Source: Candidatus Nucleicultrix amoebiphila FS5 (lineage in GTDB: Bacteria > Pseudomonadota > Alphaproteobacteria > Caedimonadales > Nucleicultricaceae). Taken from it: 33,647 nucleotides of DNA. The stretch covers positions 1,645,001 through 1,678,647 of the forward strand of contig NZ_CP008743.1 of the NCBI RefSeq assembly GCF_002117145.1. Direction: 5' to 3'. Shown here piece after piece: positions 24,058 through 33,647 of this stretch; position 1 is the stretch's first letter, and every line of letters starts with the position of its first letter. The notes under the pieces were generated by a model. It made no database searches. It was not told the DNA's origin and saw only the letters and a list, made by a program, of their open reading frames with translations. The position numbers and the translations under genes were made by a program.

Positions 24058-24104
24058 CCCCTGGTGGGGTTAGTGCGGAAGGTTGGCCATAACCGCTTAC
24101 CGCA
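24058..24104 (+). promoter_or_regulatory. Structured nusG-rplK intergenic segment
   Basis: CCCC-TGGT-GGGG (24058-24069) forms a tight hairpin straight after the nusG stop. TGCGG (24074-24078), GGTT (24081-24084), AACC (24091-24094) and CCGCA (24100-24104) form a second two-part stem. No T-run follows. It may be an RNA processing or ribosomal-protein control site; I cannot tell which. Confidence 0.4.
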
Positions 24105-24128
24105 AACCTGAAGCTAAAGAGGAGTACT

Positions 24129-24557
24129 ATGGCAAAGAAAATTCAAGGTTATATTAAGTTGCAGGTTCCTGCTGGTTCTGCAAACCCATCACCACCTATT
24201 GGTCCAGCTTTGGGTCAACAAGGGTTGAATATTATGGAATTTTGCAAAGCATTTAATGCGCGCACTCAAGAGCTGGAAAAGGGAATGCCTATCCCAGTCG
24301 TGATTACGGCATATTCCGATCGTTCGTTTACTTTTGAAACGAAAACACCTCCTGCTAGCTTTTTCTTGAAAAAAGCCGCTGGTCTTCCAAAGGGATCAAA
24401 GACACCAGGTGTAGGATTTGTGGGTAAGGTTACGATGAAGCAAGTTCGTGAAATTGCTGAGAAGAAGATGGTGGATTTGAATGCGAATGATCTGGATGCT
24501 GCGTGTCGTATGATTGCAGGTTCTGCACGTTCCATGGGTATTGAGGTTGTGGAGTAA
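24129..24557 (+). CDS. rplK: Ribosomal protein L11
   Basis: The 142-residue protein starts [20 protein letters not shown] and includes [22 protein letters not shown] and the RNA-binding C-terminal domain ([20 protein letters not shown]). L11 forms the base of the ribosomal stalk at the GTPase centre. An AAAGAGGAG site precedes ATG 24129. rplA follows after 4 bases. Confidence 0.98.
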   Translation: MAKKIQGYIKLQVPAGSANPSPPIGPALGQQGLNIMEFCKAFNARTQELEKGMPIPVVITAYSDRSFTFETKTPPASFFLKKAAGLPKGSKTPGVGFVGKVTMKQVREIAEKKMVDLNANDLDAACRMIAGSARSMGIEVVE

Positions 24558-24561
24558 ATCG

Positions 24562-25251
24562 ATGGCAGGAAAAAGATTAAGAAAGATACATGAAGAAATC
24601 AATCGCGTTACTCACTATAGTATTGATGATGCTGTAAAGCTTGTTAAGAAATACGCTACAGCAAAGTTTGATGAAACTGTTGAGTTGGCTATTAATTTGA
24701 ATATTGACTCACGTAAGTCGGATCAAAACGTACGTGGCGTTGTGCAACTCCCCAATGGCACAGGTAAGACAGTGCGTGTGGCAGTTTTTGCACGAGATGC
24801 TAAGGCAGATGAGGCAAAGAAAGCAGGCGCTGACGTTGTGGGTGCTGAAGATCTTGCTGAGAAAATTTTAGCGGGCTCAATCAATTTTGATCGTTGCATT
24901 GCAACTCCTGATATGATGGGTGTTGTTGGACGTGTTGCTAAAGTTCTTGGCCCTAAGGGATTAATGCCAAACCCAAAACTTGGGACTGTCACGCCGAATA
25001 TTACTGAAGCGGTGAAGGCAACCAAAAGTGGGCAAGTCGAGTACCGCTCTGAAAAGGCTGGAGTTATTCATGCGGGTATTGGAAAGGCGAGCTTCACAGA
25101 AAAAGCTTTGGCCGAAAACCTGAAAGCATTGAGTTCCGTTATTACTAAAGCACGTCCCGCTGGAGTTAAGGGTACATTTGTGAAGAGTGCTTTCTTAAGC
25201 TCTACAATGGGTCCTTCTGTCCAGATAGACTTAGCAGATCTGCAAAAGTAA
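24562..25251 (+). CDS. rplA: Ribosomal protein L1
   Basis: From ATG 24562 the protein is 229 residues, the normal size. It starts [13 protein letters not shown] and includes the conserved [20 protein letters not shown] and [18 protein letters not shown]1 builds the ribosomal L1 stalk and in many bacteria represses its own L11 operon. The frame is open 48 bases farther upstream inside rplK, but the ATG chosen matches the family N terminus. Confidence 0.98.
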   Translation: MAGKRLRKIHEEINRVTHYSIDDAVKLVKKYATAKFDETVELAINLNIDSRKSDQNVRGVVQLPNGTGKTVRVAVFARDAKADEAKKAGADVVGAEDLAEKILAGSINFDRCIATPDMMGVVGRVAKVLGPKGLMPNPKLGTVTPNITEAVKATKSGQVEYRSEKAGVIHAGIGKASFTEKALAENLKALSSVITKARPAGVKGTFVKSAFLSSTMGPSVQIDLADLQK

Positions 25252-25263
25252 TAATTGTTAAAA

Positions 25264-25304
25264 ATTCCCCTTGCGGGAATGTGGGGGAAATGATAAGTTT
25301 CCCC
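25264..25304 (+). promoter_or_regulatory. Twin hairpins after rplA
   Basis: ATTCCC (25264-25269) pairs with GGGAAT (25275-25280), and GGGGAAA (25284-25290) pairs with TTTCCCC (25298-25304). Neither is followed by a T-run. They separate the L11-L1 genes from the L10 leader and may protect or process the transcript. Confidence 0.5.
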
Positions 25305-25307
25305 GCC

Positions 25308-25423
25308 CTGTCCAAGACTGCAGGCGTAAACATTTGTTTGCTTAATACCCTGCATAGACAGAAGAGGTGCCTATACAACTCTATGTAAAGCCGTCTTCTG
25401 GGACAGTTTTTGAGTGGAGTCCC
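25308..25423 (+). promoter_or_regulatory. Ribosomal protein L10 leader (rplJ autoregulatory RNA)
   Basis: CTGTC (25308-25312) pairs with GACAG (25357-25361), and GCAGG (25320-25324) with CCTGC (25349-25353), leaving an asymmetric internal loop (CAAGACT against ATA). This is the kink-turn-like fold to which L10(L12)4 binds in L10 leaders. Downstream, CAGAAGA (25359-25365) can pair with TCTTCTG (25394-25400), and GGGACAG (25400-25406) leads into TTTTT and could compete for the first arm. It lies 40-155 bases before rplJ. Identification is from the recognised conserved arrangement, not a covariance search. Confidence 0.75.
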
Positions 25424-25462
25424 TTGTTTCTTGGAAATAAGGATTTACAAAGGAGTAATGGT

Positions 25463-25972
25463 GTGAATCGTAATGAAAAAGAAGCCTTTGTAACGTCACT
25501 GCGTGCTGACTTAAGTGATGCAGGGATTGTGGTTGTGACGAGGCAGTCAGGATTGACTGTATCTGAATCAACAGATCTTCGGCATAAAGTACATAAAATC
25601 GGTGGACGTTATAAGGTAGCAAAGAACACCCTTATTCGACTGGCAATTAAAGATACGGCCAATGAGGCGCTTACGGATCATTTAAATGGTCCTGTGGCGC
25701 TTGCATATTCGCCAGATCCTGTTGCTGCTGCCAAGATCACGGTTGAGTTTGCCAATAAGAACGACAAGTTGGAAATCGTTTGTGGCATGCTCGGAGATAA
25801 GCTCTTGGATAGTAATGGAGTCAAAACGCTTGCTAAATTACCATCGCTTGATCAATTGCGTGGTAAGTTGGTTGGTCTCTTACAGGCTCCTGCAAGCAAG
25901 ATCGTTGGCGTTCTGCAAGCCCCTGGGGGTCAAGTGGCGCGTGTTCTTTCTGCGTATAGTCGAAAAGGTTAA
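25463..25972 (+). CDS. rplJ: Ribosomal protein L10
   Basis: The protein is 169 residues from GTG 25463, chosen because AAAGGAG (25449-25455) lies seven bases upstream and the protein then begins VNRNEKEAFVTSLRADL as in other L10 proteins. It includes the RNA-binding part (KVAKNTLIRLAIKDT) and the C-terminal helix that holds L7/L12 dimers (GGQVARVLSAYSRKG). L10 anchors the stalk on 23S rRNA and represses its own operon through the leader. An out-of-frame ATG stands five bases before the start codon. Confidence 0.96.
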   Translation: MNRNEKEAFVTSLRADLSDAGIVVVTRQSGLTVSESTDLRHKVHKIGGRYKVAKNTLIRLAIKDTANEALTDHLNGPVALAYSPDPVAAAKITVEFANKNDKLEIVCGMLGDKLLDSNGVKTLAKLPSLDQLRGKLVGLLQAPASKIVGVLQAPGGQVARVLSAYSRKG

Positions 25973-25998
25973 TAATTAGATTTGTATAGGAGTTAAAA

Positions 25999-26373
25999 AT
26001 GGCGGATTTAAATAAATTAGTAGACAGTTTGTCTTCTCTGACAGTGATTGAAGCTGCAGAATTATCAAAATTACTTGAAGAGAAGTGGGGCGTAAGTGCT
26101 GCTGCTCCTGTTGCTGTAGCTGCAGTTGCTGCAGGCGGCGATGCTGGTGCTGCTGAAGTTCAAACTGAATTCCAAGTTGTATTGACAGATGCTGGTGCAA
26201 ACAAGATTAATGTGATTAAAGAAGTTCGAGCAATCACTGCTCTTGGTCTCGTTGAAGCGAAGAATTTGGTAGAAGCTTTGCCAAAGCCCGTTAAAGACGG
26301 TGTAAGCAAGGATGAAGCTGAAAAAATTAAGAAGCAACTTGAAGATGCTGGAGCAAAAGTCGAGCTCAAGTAG
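25999..26373 (+). CDS. rplL: Ribosomal protein L7/L12
   Basis: The 124-residue acidic stalk protein has the N-terminal dimerisation domain ([20 protein letters not shown]), an Ala/Val/Gly-rich hinge (about residues 34-50) and the C-terminal factor-binding domain ([20 protein letters not shown]). TAGGAG lies eight bases before ATG 25999. Ala codons are mostly GCT (15 of 23), a useful reference for highly expressed genes in this genome. Confidence 0.98.
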   Translation: MADLNKLVDSLSSLTVIEAAELSKLLEEKWGVSAAAPVAVAAVAAGGDAGAAEVQTEFQVVLTDAGANKINVIKEVRAITALGLVEAKNLVEALPKPVKDGVSKDEAEKIKKQLEDAGAKVELK

Positions 26374-26396
26374 TATTTTCTTAGTTTAATAAGCTT

Positions 26397-26446
26397 GCGC
26401 CTGAGAGGATGCAGATAGTAAAACTCTCGGGCGCCTTTGCATATTT
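26397..26446 (+). terminator. Attenuator hairpin between rplL and rpoB
   Basis: GCGCCTGAGAG (26397-26407) pairs with CTCTCGGGCGC (26424-26434), 11 pairs with one G-T, around a 16-base loop, and is followed by CTTTGCATATTTT. The tail is imperfect, so partial readthrough into rpoB is expected, as at the L7/L12-beta attenuator of other proteobacteria. Confidence 0.7.
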
Positions 26447-26532
26447 TAACTTGGGGCTTAAATGTGAGTTCCAATAGTGACTAAAGAGACACGTCAGGAT
26501 GACGTGTGTTGCGTAACTTTCGAGAGGCATGA

Positions 26533-29500
26533 ATGGCGGTTTCCCTTCCAGGTCGTAAGCGTATAAGAAAGAGTTTTGAGCGTCTTAGTGGCGTAGCATC
26601 GATGCCCAATTTGATCGAGCTACAGAAAAATTCATATGAGATGCTTTTGCAAAAAAATGTCAGTGCTGAAAAGCGGGCTGATGTTGGACTCCAAGCCGTT
26701 TTTAAATCGGTTTTTCCTATTAAAGATTTTGCTGAAAAATCTCAGCTTGAGTTTTTTAAATATGAATTTGATGAACCAAAGTATGACGTAGAAGAATGTC
26801 GTCAGCGTGGTGCTACTTATTCTGCTCCTATAAGAGTAACCTTACGTCTTGTCGTTTGGGATACAGATTCTGATACTGGATCAAGATCCATTCGTGATAT
26901 TAAAGAGCAAGATGTTTATATGGGGGATATCCCCTTAATGACAAATAACGGTACTTTCATCATTAATGGTGTAGAGCGCGTTATTGTTTCACAAATGCAT
27001 CGTTCACCCGGTGTGTTTTTTGATCATGATCGTGGTAAAACCCATGTTTCAGGAAAATATCTTTTTTCATCGCGTGTAATTCCTTATCGTGGATCTTGGC
27101 TAGACTTTGAGTTTGATGCGAAAGATTTACTTTATGTTCGTATTGATCGTCGTCGTAAACTGCCAATTACTACATTGCTTATGGCGCTTTATGATGAAAA
27201 AACGGAAAAGAAATTTGATAAAGGTGATTTCTCTTTAACAGAGAATCTCTCTGCTAGTGTGAATGGCCTTACACGCTCTGAGATTTTACAATATTATTAT
27301 GAGACCGTTGTTTATTCAAAAAGTAAAAAAGGGTGGAAAACTGTTTTTAACCCACTTCGCTGGCGTAGTCGTAAACTTACAACCGATATGGTTGATGCAA
27401 AAACTAATAAGGTTGTTGCTGAAGCAGGATCCAAAATCACACCACGTTTAGCAAAACAATTGCAAGAGCAAGGTTTGAAAGAAATCTTGGTGTCAGAAGA
27501 AGATCTGATTGGTAGATTTCTAGCTCAAGATATGGCTGGTTCCAAGCAAGGAGAATTACTCGCCACGGCTGGTGATGAAATTACTGAAGCTGTTTTCAAT
27601 TCTCTTGAGAAAGCAGGGTATGATGAAATCCCAACGTTAGCTATCGACGACGTAACGAAGGGACCATATCTTAGAAACACATTGATGTCTGATCGGAACT
27701 ATAGTCGTGAAGATGCGTTGATTGATATTTATCGTGTTATGCGTCCTGGTGAACCACCAACCGTTGAAAGCGCTGAAGCTCTTTTCTACGGGTTGTTCTT
27801 TGATCAAGAGCGCTATGATCTTTCAGCAGTTGGTCGCGTGAAAATGAACGCGAGACTAAACCTCGATATTAGTGACGAAATTAAAACTTTACGTCGTAAA
27901 GATATTCTTGAAATGGTTCGGGTTTTGCTTGAGCTTAAGGATGGTCGAGGGGAAATCGACGATATTGATAACCTCGGAAACCGTCGTGTGCGCCCAGTTG
28001 GCGAGCTTTTGGAGAACCAATTCCGTGCCGGTGTTCTGAGAATGGAGCGTGCTGTTCGCGAACGAATGAGCTCTGTTGAAGTCGATACAGTGATGCCTCA
28101 TGATTTGATTAATTCCAAACCTATATCTGCAGCGATCAAAGAATTTTTTACTTCGTCGCAGCTATCACAGTTTATGGATCAAGTGAACCCACTTGCTGAA
28201 ATAACCCACAAACGTCGCCTTTCTGCTTTAGGGCCAGGTGGTTTGACTAGAGATCGTGCAAGTTTTGAAGTTCGTGACGTGCATCCGACACATTATGGTC
28301 GTATTTGTCCAATTGAGACTCCTGAAGGACCCAATATTGGTTTAATCAACTCATTGGCTACCTATGCGCGTGTAAATAAGTATGGATTTATTGAAAGTCC
28401 GTATCGTCGTGTTAATGACCGACAAGTAACAGATGAAATTGTTTATCTATCTGCGACAGAAGAGGGGCGATACACAATTGCTCAGTCCAGTGCTTTGTTA
28501 GATAAGGATGATCGTTTTGTTGAGGAATTCGTCAGTTGTCGTAAGGCAGGTGAGTTCACAATAGCGCCCCCTTCAGATATTGATTTTATTGACGTATCTC
28601 CAAAGCAAATGGTTTCAGTGGCTGCATCCTTGATTCCATTCCTTGAAAATGACGATGCTAACCGTGCTCTCATGGGATCAAACATGCAACGTCAAGCAGT
28701 TCCTTTGCTTCAAACTGAGGCTCCTTTAGTTGGGACTGGAATGGAAAGTGTTGTTGCTTCTGACTCAGGAGTGTCTGTTATTGCTCGTCGTGATGGTGTT
28801 GTTGACCAGGTAGATGCAATGCGTATTGTTGTGCGTGTTACAGAGCGTACAGGCGAAGCGGGGTCAGTTGTCGACATCTACAATCTGCAAAAATTTCAAC
28901 GCTCTAACCAAAATACAGCTATTAACCAACGACCTCTTGTTCGTTCTGGTGATGTTGTTAAGGCAGGTGACGTTATTGCTGATGGTCCGGGCATTGATTG
29001 TGGTGAATTGGCCTTGGGTAGAAACGTGCTTGTAGCCTTTATGTCTTGGGGCGGATATAACTTTGAAGACTCAATTATTCTTTCAGAGCGCGTTGTTCGT
29101 GAAGATGCTTTTACTTCAATTCACATGGAAGAATTTGAGGTAATGGCTCGTGATACAAAGCTTGGACAAGAAGAAATTACCCGTGATATTCCCAACGTTG
29201 GTGATGATGCTTTGCGTCATTTAGACGAAGCTGGAATTGTATCTATCGGTGCCGAAGTGAAGCCGGGTGATATTCTGGTTGGTAAGGTGACGCCAAAAGG
29301 TGAAACACCAACCACACCTGAAGAAAAATTGCTCAGAGCTATTTTTGGCGAAAAAGCTTCGGATGTAAGAGACACCTCATTGCGTGTACCTCCTGGTGTG
29401 TCTGGTACTGTGGTTGAAGTTCGTATTTTCTCTCGACGTGGTATTGATAAAGACGAGCGCGCCCTTGCTATTGAAAGAGCAGAGATTAACCGTCTTGCGA

Positions 29501-30711
29501 AAGACAGGGATGCTGAAAGGCAGATTCTTGAACGTGGTCTTTATGCGCGTATGGAAGAATTACTTGTAAACCAAAAAATAATTAGTGGTCCTAAAGGAGT
29601 TAAAAAAGGTACTCAAATAACTCCTGACTTGCTTGCTGAGCTTAAAAAAGCTCAATGGTTACAAATCTTTGTTGAAGACGATAATGTGATGCGTGAAGTT
29701 GAGGCTCTTAAGTCTCAACATGAGCTGGATATTAAACAGCTTGAGCGCCGCTTTGAAGATAAGGTGGAGAAAGTCCGTCGTGGTGATGAGTTGCCAACGG
29801 GTGTCTTGAAGATGGTTAAAGTTTTCGTGGCAACAAAACGTAAGATACAAGCCGGCGACAAAATGTCAGGTCGACATGGAAACAAAGGTGTCGTTTCTAT
29901 CATTGTGCCTGTTGAAGATATGCCTCACTTGGAAGACGGTACTCCTGTTGATATTATCTTGAATCCGCTTGGTGTTCCTTCTCGTATGAACGTCGGACAG
30001 ATTCTTGAAACACACCTTGGTTGGGCTTCTGCAGGACTTGGTCGTCAAGTAGCTGAAATTTTGAGCCATATGCATAATGGTAAGAAAAAGCCTGATGATC
30101 TTAGAAGTCATTTGAAACAAGTTTACCATCGCAAGCAAGATCAAAAAGCTGTTGAAAGCTTGAATGATTATCAACTTGTTGAAATGGCTTGCAGCATGGT
30201 TAAAGGCGTGCCAATGGCAACACCAGTATTTGACGGTGCTCATGAACCTGATGTGGTCAATGAATTGAAAAATGCTGGACTGCAAACCTCAGGTCAAGTG
30301 AGACTCATTGATGGCAGAAACGGTGAGTTTCTTGAACGTCCTGTGACTGTGGGATACATCTATATGTTGAAACTCAATCACATGGTTGACGATAAGATTC
30401 ACGCTCGTTCTGTTGGTCCATACAGTCTTGTGACGCAGCAACCACTTGGTGGTAAAGCACAGTTTGGTGGTCAACGTTTCGGAGAAATGGAAGTTTGGGC
30501 GCTACAAGCTTATGGTGCTTCTTATTCCTTGCAAGAAATGCTTACAGTTAAATCAGACGACGTCTCAGGACGTGCGAAGGTTTATGAGGCTATTGTACGT
30601 GGCGATGATACTTTTGAGTCGGGGATTCCAGAATCTTTCAACGTTTTGGCGAAAGAATTGCGGTCCCTTGGTTTGGATTTTGATTTTGGACAACAAAATC
30701 AGGACTCTTAA
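26533..30711 (+). CDS. rpoB: RNA polymerase beta subunit
   Basis: The 1392-residue beta subunit is complete and of alphaproteobacterial length. It starts [18 protein letters not shown] and carries the rifampicin pocket segment [20 protein letters not shown] with [11 protein letters not shown], the NKGVVSI and [12 protein letters not shown] active-centre segments, and the C-terminal [12 protein letters not shown] and PESFNVL that contact beta prime. Residue 551 is Val where E. coli has Asn518; the main resistance positions (equivalents of Asp516, His526, Ser531) are wild type. ATG 26533 follows GAGAGG. An out-of-frame ATG lies four bases upstream. No frameshift is seen. Confidence 0.98.
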   Translation: MAVSLPGRKRIRKSFERLSGVASMPNLIELQKNSYEMLLQKNVSAEKRADVGLQAVFKSVFPIKDFAEKSQLEFFKYEFDEPKYDVEECRQRGATYSAPIRVTLRLVVWDTDSDTGSRSIRDIKEQDVYMGDIPLMTNNGTFIINGVERVIVSQMHRSPGVFFDHDRGKTHVSGKYLFSSRVIPYRGSWLDFEFDAKDLLYVRIDRRRKLPITTLLMALYDEKTEKKFDKGDFSLTENLSASVNGLTRSEILQYYYETVVYSKSKKGWKTVFNPLRWRSRKLTTDMVDAKTNKVVAEAGSKITPRLAKQLQEQGLKEILVSEEDLIGRFLAQDMAGSKQGELLATAGDEITEAVFNSLEKAGYDEIPTLAIDDVTKGPYLRNTLMSDRNYSREDALIDIYRVMRPGEPPTVESAEALFYGLFFDQERYDLSAVGRVKMNARLNLDISDEIKTLRRKDILEMVRVLLELKDGRGEIDDIDNLGNRRVRPVGELLENQFRAGVLRMERAVRERMSSVEVDTVMPHDLINSKPISAAIKEFFTSSQLSQFMDQVNPLAEITHKRRLSALGPGGLTRDRASFEVRDVHPTHYGRICPIETPEGPNIGLINSLATYARVNKYGFIESPYRRVNDRQVTDEIVYLSATEEGRYTIAQSSALLDKDDRFVEEFVSCRKAGEFTIAPPSDIDFIDVSPKQMVSVAASLIPFLENDDANRALMGSNMQRQAVPLLQTEAPLVGTGMESVVASDSGVSVIARRDGVVDQVDAMRIVVRVTERTGEAGSVVDIYNLQKFQRSNQNTAINQRPLVRSGDVVKAGDVIADGPGIDCGELALGRNVLVAFMSWGGYNFEDSIILSERVVREDAFTSIHMEEFEVMARDTKLGQEEITRDIPNVGDDALRHLDEAGIVSIGAEVKPGDILVGKVTPKGETPTTPEEKLLRAIFGEKASDVRDTSLRVPPGVSGTVVEVRIFSRRGIDKDERALAIERAEINRLAKDRDAERQILERGLYARMEELLVNQKIISGPKGVKKGTQITPDLLAELKKAQWLQIFVEDDNVMREVEALKSQHELDIKQLERRFEDKVEKVRRGDELPTGVLKMVKVFVATKRKIQAGDKMSGRHGNKGVVSIIVPVEDMPHLEDGTPVDIILNPLGVPSRMNVGQILETHLGWASAGLGRQVAEILSHMHNGKKKPDDLRSHLKQVYHRKQDQKAVESLNDYQLVEMACSMVKGVPMATPVFDGAHEPDVVNELKNAGLQTSGQVRLIDGRNGEFLERPVTVGYIYMLKLNHMVDDKIHARSVGPYSLVTQQPLGGKAQFGGQRFGEMEVWALQAYGASYSLQEMLTVKSDDVSGRAKVYEAIVRGDDTFESGIPESFNVLAKELRSLGLDFDFGQQNQDS

Positions 30712-33647
<2,936 letters not shown>

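Noticed and set aside
25367-25462. Upstream extension of L10 into its leader
   Set aside because: The extension covers conserved leader RNA structure; the GTG at 25463 has a good ribosome site and matches the L10 N terminus.
28159-28250. Val551 of RpoB (E. coli Asn518 position) as a rifampicin-resistance change
   Set aside because: The main resistance positions are wild type and this position varies naturally among alphaproteobacteria, so it is more likely lineage variation.

Overview
The window is low-G+C bacterial chromosome whose gene order and protein sequences point to an alphaproteobacterium. The indicators are an Hda/AI-2E/CDP-alcohol phosphatidyltransferase/DUF2066 cluster, pepA-holC, an alpha-type RpoB and TopA, and a tRNA-tuf-trnW-secE-nusG-ribosomal protein-rpoBC string. 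The AT-rich composition together with several unrecognised secreted proteins suggests a host-associated lineage such as Holosporales, but this is inference from sequence alone.

Layout. (1) 1-3438, plus strand: the 3' end of an AlgI-like MBOAT O-acyltransferase, an SGNH/AlgJ-X-like membrane-anchored partner, and two overlapping genes for secreted proteins I do not recognise. (2) 3442-9206, minus strand: one operon read pepA-holC-ndk-DUF2066-CDP-alcohol phosphatidyltransferase-AI-2E permease-hda, with the last four genes joined by 4-base start/stop overlaps. (3) 9207-9550: a divergent control region and the small plus-strand gene rpmG, whose terminator lies inside the 3' end of rnr. (4) 9567-16769, minus strand: rlmB-plsY-dprA-topA-rnr, tightly packed, with dprA and probably rnr starting at TTG. 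(5) 16861-20970, plus strand: an RND efflux adaptor and pump without a neighbouring outer-membrane channel gene, followed by a bidirectional terminator and a convergent gene for a small secreted protein. (6) 21632-33647, plus strand: a strong promoter, tRNA-Tyr, tRNA-Gly, tuf, tRNA-Trp, secE, nusG, rplKA, an L10-type leader, rplJL, an attenuator-like hairpin, rpoB, and rpoC, which runs off the window.

The content is mostly core information processing (translation elongation, ribosomal stalk, RNA polymerase, topoisomerase I, RNase R, replication control). Nothing seen is clearly a new defence or mobile system; no transposase, CRISPR array or integrase was found. The features most worth a second look are the two-style codon usage of tuf (GCG/GCA/GGA-rich body, GCT/GGT-rich last 20 codons), the competing stems in the rplJ leader, the long hairpin between tuf and tRNA-Trp, and the O-acetylation pair followed by two unknown secreted proteins. 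No stretch longer than 300 bases lacks a gene.
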